Positions 36,657 to 43,491 of a stretch of 64,000 nt of DNA are shown one piece after another (positions within the stretch are counted from its first letter, which is position 1; every line of letters starts with the position of its first letter). The notes under the pieces were generated by a model. The model saw nothing but the letters and a program-made list of their open reading frames with translations, was not told the DNA's origin and made no database searches. Source of the DNA: an uncultured Pelagibacteraceae bacterium (lineage in GTDB: Bacteria > Pseudomonadota > Alphaproteobacteria > Pelagibacterales > Pelagibacteraceae); the NCBI GenBank assembly GCA_902577575.1, contig CACGZQ010000003.1, positions 28,084-92,083 on the forward strand, given 5' to 3'. The position numbers and the translations under genes are program-made.

Positions 36657-37177
36657 AAAAATTTATAGTACTAATTTTACTAATTTTAACAACAGGATGT
36701 GCAAACAAAATGAAACCGACAGATTTTAAAGATCAAAAACCAAGACTATTTATCGAAAATTATTTATCGGGTAATGTCAAAGCTTGGGGAGTATTACAAA
36801 ATAGATCTGGAAAAGTTACAAGACAATTTAAAGCTGATTTAAATGGAAAATGGGATGGTTCTCAATTAATTTTAGACGAAGTTTTTGATTGGAATGATGG
36901 GGAAAGGCAAACTCGTCAATGGACTATTAAAAAAATTGATGAACATAACTACGAGGGAACAGCCTCTGATGTAGTTGGAACAGCTAAAGGATATTCATAT
37001 GGTCCAGCTTTTAAATTTGAATATGTATTGCTGGTGCCCGTCAAAGGCAAAAATATTAAAATTACTTTTGATGATTGGATTTTCATGCAGGATGATCGCG
37101 TAGCAATAAACAGAGCGACAATGACTAAATTTGGAATTAAAGTAGCAGAATTAACCGTAATGTTTGTAAAAGATTGA
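36653..37177 (+). CDS. DUF3833-family lipoprotein
   Basis: 174 residues. The N-terminus (MKKFIVLILLILTTGC) is a lipoprotein signal with the lipidated Cys at 16. The body is a lipocalin-like DUF3833 domain: LSGNVKAWGVLQNRSGKVTRQF, FDWNDGERQTRQW and GTAKGYSYGPAF. It is the fourth member of the COG2907-DUF1365-CFA set and overlaps cfa by four bases. Probably a periplasm-facing lipid-binding protein; not tested in any member I know of. Confidence 0.83.
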   Translation: MKKFIVLILLILTTGCANKMKPTDFKDQKPRLFIENYLSGNVKAWGVLQNRSGKVTRQFKADLNGKWDGSQLILDEVFDWNDGERQTRQWTIKKIDEHNYEGTASDVVGTAKGYSYGPAFKFEYVLLVPVKGKNIKITFDDWIFMQDDRVAINRATMTKFGIKVAELTVMFVKD

Positions 37178-37178
37178 T

Positions 37179-37763
37179 ATGTTTGAGCTTCCTAAATTAG
37201 ATTACAATAATTCAGCTCTTTCTCCAATAATGTCAGAGCAAACTTTGGATTTACATCATGGCAAACATCATCAAACATATATTACAAATCTAAATAATTT
37301 CATAAAAGGTACTGATTATGAAAAATTATCTTTGGAAGATATAATTAAAAAATCATCAAATGAAAAAAAAGCAGGAATTTTCAACAATGCAAGCCAACAT
37401 TGGAATCATAATCTTTTTTGGAAGTGCATAAAACCTAATGGCGGAGGAAATGTTCCATCTAAGCTTGAAAGTAAAATTAAAGAAGATTTTGGAGATTTTG
37501 AAAAATTTAGGGAGGAATTTATCAATGCTGGAGTTACTCAGTTTGGATCTGGATGGTGTTGGTTGTCTTTAAAAGAAGATAAGCTCGTAGTAACTAAATC
37601 ACCAAATGCTGAAAACCCAATAATTCATAATATGAAACCTATACTAGGTTGTGATGTGTGGGAGCACTCGTATTACTTAGATTACAGAAATAAAAGACCA
37701 GCTTATTTAGAAAATTTTTTTGATAAATTAATCAATTGGGAATACGTTAACTCTCTTCTTTAA
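37179..37763 (+). CDS. sodB: Iron-type superoxide dismutase
   Basis: Cytoplasmic SOD of 194 residues. Metal ligands lie in LDLHHGKHHQTYI (first His), ASQHWNHNLFW (second His) and DVWEHSYYLDY (Asp and His). FNNASQHWNH with the Gln before HWNH fits the iron-type enzyme; the metal is inferred. It begins one base after the DUF3833 gene, so superoxide removal and membrane modification are on one transcript. Converges with the SDR gene at 37764. Confidence 0.93.
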   Translation: MFELPKLDYNNSALSPIMSEQTLDLHHGKHHQTYITNLNNFIKGTDYEKLSLEDIIKKSSNEKKAGIFNNASQHWNHNLFWKCIKPNGGGNVPSKLESKIKEDFGDFEKFREEFINAGVTQFGSGWCWLSLKEDKLVVTKSPNAENPIIHNMKPILGCDVWEHSYYLDYRNKRPAYLENFFDKLINWEYVNSLL

Positions 37764-38516
37764 TTATCGTTTAACAAGTTTATCAACTAGAAATAAATAA
37801 AGTCTATAAGGTAATATTCTTAAAAATTTTAAAGTTAAAGTTAATCCTTTTGGGAAATGGATTTCAAAAGCATTTCCTTTCACCAAGCCATTATAAATTT
37901 TATCTGCGGCGTATTCAGGAGTTTTTAAAAACGGCATAGGAAACTCGTTTTTATCGGTCAAGGGAGTTTTGATGAAACCTGGTGATACAACTGAGACCCT
38001 CACTCCAAATTTTTTAAAATCAAAGTAAATACTTTCGCTAAAATTAGTTAAAGCAGCTTTTGAAGGACCGTAACCACTTGAATTTGGCAGACCTCTGTAA
38101 CCTGCAATTGAAGAAACTATCGAAATGTGTCCAGATTTCTTATTTTTAAAATAATCTTCAACAACTTTTACGCAATCAATAACCCCTAAAAAATTAACAT
38201 TAATTACATTTTTAATTTTATCTGGATCTATATTTTGCTCATCTTTTGGCTCGTAAGTTCCACTGGAGAACAAACAAATGTCAATATCACCAAAAGTATT
38301 TAAAATATCTTTAAAAACATTATTTATTTGGGATTTGCTCGTTACATCTAGAGGAAATGAACTTATGTTGTTATGCTCAGCTAACTTATCCAAAAGTTCT
38401 TTTCTTCTTGCAGATACTGCAACTTTCCAACCCTCGTTAGCAAATTTTTCAGCTACTGCCTTTCCAATTCCGCTACTTGCACCTGTAATCCATATTTTTT
38501 TCTGATTTTCAGACAT
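37764..38516 (-). CDS. Short-chain dehydrogenase/reductase
   Basis: 250 residues of the classical SDR fold: cofactor motif TGASSGIGKAVAEKF (11-25), NVINVNFLG, catalytic Ser in SIVSSIAGYRG and YGPSK as the catalytic Tyr/Lys. The Arg in VSARRK suggests NADPH. The C-terminal part ends in a hydrophobic helix (LKFLRILPYRLYLFLVDKL) that may touch the membrane. SDR genes of this type accompany COG2907/CFA clusters elsewhere, so an acyl or sterol-like substrate is possible. Confidence 0.82.
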   Translation of the reverse strand: MSENQKKIWITGASSGIGKAVAEKFANEGWKVAVSARRKELLDKLAEHNNISSFPLDVTSKSQINNVFKDILNTFGDIDICLFSSGTYEPKDEQNIDPDKIKNVINVNFLGVIDCVKVVEDYFKNKKSGHISIVSSIAGYRGLPNSSGYGPSKAALTNFSESIYFDFKKFGVRVSVVSPGFIKTPLTDKNEFPMPFLKTPEYAADKIYNGLVKGNAFEIHFPKGLTLTLKFLRILPYRLYLFLVDKLVKR

Positions 38517-38537
38517 AAATTAGTTATACCTTAATTT

Positions 38538-39002
38538 ATGACTAAGAATAAATATTTATCTCTTACATTCATTCTTTTAATAACATTTTTGGCATCTGGG
38601 ATTGGTGGATTTACTACTTCGACTTTTAAAGAGCCTTGGTATTCTCAGATAATTCTTCCAAGTTTTAATCCTCCGAGCTGGGTGTTTGGGCCTGTTTGGA
38701 CAGTTTTGTATATCTTAATGTCAGTAGCAATTTGGCGTATTTGGATAAACTACTATGATAATAAAATTTTAAATTTATATTTTTTACACCTCTTTTTTAA
38801 TATGATTTGGAGTATTATTTTTTTTGGTTTTCATCAAATAGGACTAGCATTACTAGATTTAGTTTTAATTCTCATATTTATAGTTATCTTAATGAAAATT
38901 TATTACTTGAAGGATAAGATTAGTTTTTCTTTAATGGTCCCTTACTTTTTATGGAGCGGTTATGCCTTAGTTTTAAATTTTAATATTTTTATTTTAAACT
39001 AA
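38538..39002 (+). CDS. tspO: TspO/MBR-family membrane protein
   Basis: 154 residues and five spans. Typical residues include KEPWYSQIILPSFNPPSWVFGPVWTVLYILMSVAIW and the second-half NMIWSIIFFG (W/F-rich helix). TspO proteins bind porphyrins and degrade them with light and oxygen, and in Rhodobacter act as oxygen-dependent regulators. Its presence among SOD, photolyase and methionine sulfoxide reductase genes fits a photo-oxidative defence theme. It diverges from the SDR gene. Confidence 0.88.
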   Translation: MTKNKYLSLTFILLITFLASGIGGFTTSTFKEPWYSQIILPSFNPPSWVFGPVWTVLYILMSVAIWRIWINYYDNKILNLYFLHLFFNMIWSIIFFGFHQIGLALLDLVLILIFIVILMKIYYLKDKISFSLMVPYFLWSGYALVLNFNIFILN

Positions 39003-39020
39003 ATTAAGCTATACACACGC

Positions 39021-39815
39021 ATGAATTACAAAAAAACTTTTAATTTTTTAAAATCTTTACCTATAAAATTAAATTCGTTTTACAAAAAAAAATCAAAATC
39101 CTTAATTAAAGTAAACAACAAGTCAAAAGATAAGAAAGATTTTGATCCGGTAACTAATTTTGATAAATCTTTTGAAAAATATATAAGATCATTAATTCAA
39201 AAAAAATTTCCTAAGGATTCTATCATTGGAGAAGAGTTTGACGATAAAAAGTCTGATAATCATTTTCAATGGTCAATCGATCCGATAGACGGAACAAGAG
39301 CTTTTGTTATTGGAGCGCCGACTTGGTCCAATTTAATAGGCCTTTCTTTTAAGGAAAAATCAAAAGTTGGATTAGCAAATTTTCCAGAATTAAATAAATT
39401 TTATATAAATGATCAAACAAAATCCTATATTTTTAAAAATAATAAAAAAAAAATTCTTAAATCCTCTAATAACAGCAATTTAGAAACAGTTAAAATTATC
39501 GGAAACTTTCATGGGACCTTAAGTTATGAAAGACAAAGAAAGGTTATAAAGAAATTTGGATGGTCATTTAGATTAGCTGGTTTTGATGCCTTGAATTATT
39601 GTTTATTAGCTGAAGGAACAGTTGATGCTGTAATAGAAGCTAACTTAAAGCCTTACGATATTTTACCTTTAATACCCATCATCAAAAACTCAGGTGCAAT
39701 TGTGACTAATTGGAATAATGAACCTGCAGAAATAGGAGGTAATATTATTGCTTCATCTAATAAAGCTTTACATAACAAGATTCTAAGATTACTAAAACCT
39801 TTTACAAAAAAATGA
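39021..39815 (+). CDS. hisN: Inositol-monophosphatase-family protein, probable histidinol-phosphatase
   Basis: 264 residues. Metal-binding motifs are GEEF, SIDPIDGTRAFVIGAPTWSN and a late AGFDALNYCLLAEGTVDAVIEANLKPYDILPLIPII. The RAFV(I/S)G(A/x)P-W pattern after DPIDGT is typical of the HisN branch, which removes phosphate from histidinol phosphate. The hisI gene at 47.3 kb shows histidine synthesis is present. An IMPase or CysQ role cannot be excluded, but a separate CysQ-like gene lies at 57971. It overlaps the Yip1 gene by four bases. Confidence 0.75.
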   Translation: MNYKKTFNFLKSLPIKLNSFYKKKSKSLIKVNNKSKDKKDFDPVTNFDKSFEKYIRSLIQKKFPKDSIIGEEFDDKKSDNHFQWSIDPIDGTRAFVIGAPTWSNLIGLSFKEKSKVGLANFPELNKFYINDQTKSYIFKNNKKKILKSSNNSNLETVKIIGNFHGTLSYERQRKVIKKFGWSFRLAGFDALNYCLLAEGTVDAVIEANLKPYDILPLIPIIKNSGAIVTNWNNEPAEIGGNIIASSNKALHNKILRLLKPFTKK

Positions 39816-40333
39816 TTAATTTGTTTATAAATAGAGTTTTTAGAGCTATTAAAATAGATATAGATCTTTACGAAGAAGTTGAAAAAGATAAAAAAGCAAC
39901 TTTTCAAGCTGGTATAGTAGTTGTTTTATCTAGTTTAGCCGCAGGAGTTGGCTCAATACATTTAGGTGCTTCAAATTTTTTAGTTGCACCTGCATTATCT
40001 TTGCTAAGTTGGTATGTTTGGGCTTATGTTATTTACTTTGTTGGGGTTAAATTATTTAGAGATCCAAACACGAAAAGTGATCATGGAGAACTTTTAAGGA
40101 CTATAGGTTTTTCTAGTGCACCTGGTTTGATAAGGGTTTTTGGAGTTACACCTGAGTTAATGACTGTAACTTTTGTAGGTTCTGCATTTTGGATGTTAGC
40201 CTGTATGGTCGTAGCTGTAAAATCTGCGTTAGATTATGAAAGTCTGTGGAAGGCTTTCGGAGTTGTTGTTGTTTCTTGGTTGTTTCAAGCGTTCTTCTTA
40301 TTCTTGATAATCGTTTTATTTAAAGGCTTTTAA
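39812..40333 (+). CDS. Yip1-domain membrane protein
   Basis: 173 residues, with a short amphipathic start (INLFINRVFRAIKIDIDLYEEVEKD) and four to five spans of the Yip1 family common in alphaproteobacteria. The conserved GFSSAPGLIRVFGV segment is at about 103-116. Function unknown. It overlaps hisN by four bases and the convergent CxxC protein at 40330 by four bases. Confidence 0.72.
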   Translation: MINLFINRVFRAIKIDIDLYEEVEKDKKATFQAGIVVVLSSLAAGVGSIHLGASNFLVAPALSLLSWYVWAYVIYFVGVKLFRDPNTKSDHGELLRTIGFSSAPGLIRVFGVTPELMTVTFVGSAFWMLACMVVAVKSALDYESLWKAFGVVVVSWLFQAFFLFLIIVLFKGF

Positions 40334-40644
40334 ATTGGAAATATTGTTTTAGCTAAATTACAGCTCGTACAAATCTTGTAGCTATACATGATTAAGTTTT
40401 GTTTTACGCTCTCATCCTCTTTTTTACACTCTTCGCAAACATTATTAAGTTCAATATTCTTACTTATTACCCAAGCTCTATGATAAAAATTATCAATATT
40501 TTTTTGAATTAATCCTTTAGCTACTTTATTAGCCTCTTCTTTATTATATGGACCGTGAACAACTTTTGTTTGCTCATCTAATGTATCAATTTTATTGGGG
40601 TTTTTGTGAATTCCTTCTATGACAATAAATCCATCGTTTTTCAT
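40330..40644 (-). CDS. Small protein with two CxxC motifs, unknown function
   Basis: 104 residues, soluble. Two CxxC pairs (VCEECKK near 69-74 and ICTSCNL near 91-96) could bind one zinc or iron ion. The N-terminal half (GFIVIEGIHKNPNKID... HGPYNKEEANKVAKGLI) looks like a small alpha/beta domain. I do not recognise the family. It converges on the Yip1 gene (4-nt overlap) and diverges from msrA. Confidence 0.55.
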   Translation of the reverse strand: MKNDGFIVIEGIHKNPNKIDTLDEQTKVVHGPYNKEEANKVAKGLIQKNIDNFYHRAWVISKNIELNNVCEECKKEDESVKQNLIMYSYKICTSCNLAKTIFPI

Positions 40645-40669
40645 AATTATTGATATATCATTTTTTTAT

Positions 40670-41239
40670 ATGAAAAAAATTTTACTTTTTGTCACTATAT
40701 TCTTCATTGAACATAATTCTTACGCCTTGGAAAAAAAAGCTTATTTTGCTGGCGGTTGCTTTTGGTGCATGGAAGAGTCATTTGATCAAGTAGAGGGAGT
40801 AATCTCATCAATTTCTGGATATTCAGGAGGTCACTTAAAAAACCCTACTTATCAAGATGTAATTTATAAAGATACTGGCCACGTAGAGGCTATAGAAATC
40901 ACGTATGACTCAAATATTGTTAGCTATGAGAGTCTTTTAAATGTTTATTGGAGAAATATAGATCCTTTCGATTCGGAAGGTCAGTTTTGCGATAAAGGTA
41001 AAAGCTATAGATCAGTAATTTTTTTTCAGAATCAACTAGAGAAAGAATTTATTAATAAATCTTTTAAAAATTTAGAAAGTAAATTCGATAGGGAAATAGT
41101 AACTTTAGTTTGGAAATTCAAGGAATTCTATCCAGCGGAAGATTATCACCAAGATTATTATGAAAAAAATTTTATTCGTTATTTAATGTATAAAAAGGCG
41201 TGTAAAAGAGAAGATACCTTGAAAAACATATGGAACTAA
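40670..41239 (+). CDS. msrA: Peptide-methionine (S)-S-oxide reductase, exported
   Basis: Reduces the S-epimer of methionine sulfoxide. From the ATG at 40670 the protein has a signal peptide (MKKILLFVTIFFIEHNSYA) followed by the MsrA domain with catalytic Cys in YFAGGCFWCMEESFDQ, GYSGGHLKNPTYQDV, and the EDYHQDYYEKN C-terminal motif. The frame is open from 40619, but the added residues would bury the signal peptide. With the Tat-like exported MsrB at 3.7 kb it would cover both sulfoxide forms in the periplasm. It overlaps the next gene by 10 bases. Confidence 0.9.
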   Translation: MKKILLFVTIFFIEHNSYALEKKAYFAGGCFWCMEESFDQVEGVISSISGYSGGHLKNPTYQDVIYKDTGHVEAIEITYDSNIVSYESLLNVYWRNIDPFDSEGQFCDKGKSYRSVIFFQNQLEKEFINKSFKNLESKFDREIVTLVWKFKEFYPAEDYHQDYYEKNFIRYLMYKKACKREDTLKNIWN

Positions 41240-41685
41240 AAAAAATAATTTTAGCAATTTTTTTTCTGGGTTTTGTTAGCTCAGCGAATGCAGAAATGAT
41301 AAAACCAGCGGAAAATTTATCTGCTTATGATGTTATTAAAATACAATTAGATGCTTTAAAAAATAATGATGACAAAGATAATGGCATAAAACAAACATGG
41401 ATATTCGCTCATCCTGATAATAAAAAAATGACTGGCCCATATCCCAGATTTAGAATTATGCTCTATGATGTTCATTATAGAATACTGTTAAACCATTTTT
41501 CACATAAGATAGATTTAATTACGAATACTGAAAATAAATTTGTTTATGGAGTAAAAGTTTTAAGCGATGAGAAGCAACAATTTTTTTATGAATGGCATGT
41601 AAGTAAAGGCAATGAGGAAAATTGTACAAATTGTTGGTTTACCACAGCAGTTTCAATGCCACTTGATCAAGGAAATTCAATTTGA
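41230..41685 (+). CDS. Exported DUF4864-like protein
   Basis: 151 residues with a signal peptide to about residue 21 (SANA-E). The body, with DVIKIQLDALKNND, TWIFAHPDNKKMTGPYPRF and an aromatic-rich EWHVSKGNEENCTNCWFTTAVSMP end, resembles the DUF4864 group of NTF2-like exported proteins, but the assignment is tentative. It overlaps msrA by 10 bases and the next small gene by four, placing it in the msrA-photolyase unit. Confidence 0.55.
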   Translation: MELKKIILAIFFLGFVSSANAEMIKPAENLSAYDVIKIQLDALKNNDDKDNGIKQTWIFAHPDNKKMTGPYPRFRIMLYDVHYRILLNHFSHKIDLITNTENKFVYGVKVLSDEKQQFFYEWHVSKGNEENCTNCWFTTAVSMPLDQGNSI

Positions 41686-41882
41686 AAAGACCACCTTTTG
41701 CTATTCGATACTTAATTATTGGTGCAATATTAGTAGTACCACCAATTCTCAGCACTCATTATGGAACAATATATTTAGGTAAGCATAATGGTGTCCTTCT
41801 TGGTTTTTGCGTTGGAATAGTCTGTGTATCTTTTGCATGTTGGAAGCTTTTTATTGATGAGTGGAGGGATGACGAGGACTAA
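41682..41882 (+). CDS. Small two-span membrane protein
   Basis: 66 residues starting at a TTG codon that overlaps the stop of the preceding gene; no in-frame ATG exists. Two hydrophobic spans (about 10-21 and 37-55) are followed by an acidic tail IDEWRDDED. It shares one base with the photolyase-like gene (TAATG). Unknown function; its tight place in the operon supports it being real. Confidence 0.5.
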   Translation: MKRPPFAIRYLIIGAILVVPPILSTHYGTIYLGKHNGVLLGFCVGIVCVSFACWKLFIDEWRDDED

Positions 41883-43018
41883 TGAAATTCGAAATCTCAA
41901 GAGAAGGAGCGTTAAAGCAGCTCGATGATTTTATAAACAGTGAACTTACAAATTATAGTTTCAAAAGAAATTTTGATTTAGGACCAAAAGACAAATCAAA
42001 TGTATCTTGCTTATCACCGTACATCTCTCATAGATTAATAACTGAATATGAAGTCGCAAAGATAGTTTTAGCAAAATTTCCATATCAAAAAGTTGAAAAA
42101 TATATCCAAGAAATATTTTGGAGAGTTTACTGGAAAGGTTGGTTAGAACTTAGACCTCAAGTTTGGACTGACTTTATAGAGGATTTAAAAGGATTAAAGG
42201 AAGATAACAATTATAAAAAAGCTATTAACGGTGAAACTCAAATTGAATGTTTTAATGATTGGGTAAAAGAGCTTAAAGAAAATAATTATTTACATAATCA
42301 TACTAGAATGTGGTTTGCTAGCATTTGGATATTTACTTTAAATCTACCTTGGCAAAAAGGCGCTGAATTCTTTATGAAACATTTATTTGATGGTGACGCT
42401 GCTTCTAACACCTTGAGTTGGAGATGGGTTGCTGGACTTCAAACTAGAGGAAAGCACTACGTTGCTCAGTCATGGAATATAAGCAAGTTTACAAATAATA
42501 AATATAAGAATGTTAAATTAAACGAGAACGCTTTGCCTTTAATAGATAAAAAAGAATATAAATTAAATCCACTTAATTTTAATGTAGAAGATAATTCAAA
42601 TGAAAATTTATTACTTTTCGAGAACGAATTAAATTTAGAGAATAAAAATTTAAAAAAATATAAAAATATTTACCTAGTTTTGCTAAGAAATAATGTTCGA
42701 AAGCTAAAGCTTGGACAAAAGGTACTAGACTATAAATCAGAAATAATTAATGATCAAAAAAAAAGATTTAAAGATTTACAAATCATAGATGAGGTAAAAT
42801 TTCAAACTCTTGTAGATGAAATTAACTCATTTGATGTTGTCCACCCATGCATTGGAGAGAATTTTTCTTTTTTAAATACTGTTAGAAAAAAGCAAAATTT
42901 AGAATTAAACTTCGTTTTGAGTGAGGAAGATAAATTTTCTTGGCAGTTTTCTAATAAAGGGTATTTTAATTTTAAAAATAATATTCCTAAAATTTTAACT
43001 AGTTTTAATTTGCAATAA
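41882..43018 (+). CDS. Photolyase/cryptochrome-like protein with FAD domain at the N-terminus
   Basis: 378 residues. Residues about 1-205 are a photolyase-type FAD-binding domain: CLSPYISHRLIT (43-54), YWKGWLELR (83-91), LHNHTRMWFASIW (137-149) and FMKHLFDGDAASNTLSWRWVAG (164-185). The antenna alpha/beta domain that normally precedes this is missing. Instead, residues about 240-378 begin LLLFENELNLENKNL, which recalls the L(V)WFRxDLRLxDN start of a photolyase antenna domain, so the domains may be in swapped order. DNA repair or light sensing are both possible. Two genes later on the other strand come DUF2256 and a second photolyase homologue. Confidence 0.75.
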   Translation: MKFEISREGALKQLDDFINSELTNYSFKRNFDLGPKDKSNVSCLSPYISHRLITEYEVAKIVLAKFPYQKVEKYIQEIFWRVYWKGWLELRPQVWTDFIEDLKGLKEDNNYKKAINGETQIECFNDWVKELKENNYLHNHTRMWFASIWIFTLNLPWQKGAEFFMKHLFDGDAASNTLSWRWVAGLQTRGKHYVAQSWNISKFTNNKYKNVKLNENALPLIDKKEYKLNPLNFNVEDNSNENLLLFENELNLENKNLKKYKNIYLVLLRNNVRKLKLGQKVLDYKSEIINDQKKRFKDLQIIDEVKFQTLVDEINSFDVVHPCIGENFSFLNTVRKKQNLELNFVLSEEDKFSWQFSNKGYFNFKNNIPKILTSFNLQ

Positions 43019-43019
43019 T

Positions 43020-43145
43020 CTATTTAGAAGAACACTTTTTTGAGCAATATTTTACTTTGTCCCAATTAAGCCTCCATTTTTTTCTCCAAGTAAAAGGTTT
43101 ATTACAAACCGTACAAGTTTTTTTAGGCAAATTAGCTTTTTTCAT
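43020..43145 (-). CDS. DUF2256-family small zinc-binding protein
   Basis: A 41-residue protein, MKKANLPKKTCTVCNKPF and on, with CxxC at C11/C14 and YCSKKC at C34/C38, plus a WRKKWRLNWDKV centre. This is the DUF2256 signature, a tiny likely zinc ribbon usually found next to cryptochrome/photolyase genes, as here. It overlaps the start region of the photolyase-like gene's 3' flank closely (2 bases after its stop) and its start overlaps the DUF393 gene by 14 bases. Confidence 0.88.
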   Translation of the reverse strand: MKKANLPKKTCTVCNKPFTWRKKWRLNWDKVKYCSKKCSSK

Positions 43146-43491
43146 CGTTCAGAAGGTGTTTATTTTTTATAAATAGAAAATAAGCTGCGATCTCATAAAA
43201 AATATTTAATATGAAAAATAGAGGCTTAATTTTAAATATTTTATATAAAAAATTATATTTAGGAACATTTTTCCAAATTATTAAAAAAGACTCTGCTCCA
43301 TCAATTACTCTACCATCTTGTATAACATGCATTCTTCTTAATAGTTCTCTGTATGATTTTGAGGTAACTTTCTGAGCTTCTTCATTATTAGTTACATCTA
43401 TCCATTCTACACTGTTATCACTATGTTTTTTGTAATGATTGATTTCGGCTCTACAAATATTACATGAATTGTTAAAAAAAACTTTAACCAT
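43132..43491 (-). CDS. DUF393 (DCC-family) thiol-disulfide-like protein
   Basis: 119 residues. The N-terminal FFNNSCNICRAEINHYKKH holds a CxxC (C10, C13), the mark of the DCC/DUF393 family with a predicted thioredoxin fold. GAESFLIIWKNVPKY and a hydrophobic tail follow. It overlaps the cryptochrome gene upstream by eight bases and DUF2256 downstream, forming a minus-strand three-gene unit. DCC proteins are frequent photolyase neighbours; the reaction is unknown. Confidence 0.82.
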   Translation of the reverse strand: MVKVFFNNSCNICRAEINHYKKHSDNSVEWIDVTNNEEAQKVTSKSYRELLRRMHVIQDGRVIDGAESFLIIWKNVPKYNFLYKIFKIKPLFFILNIFYEIAAYFLFIKNKHLLNDEKS

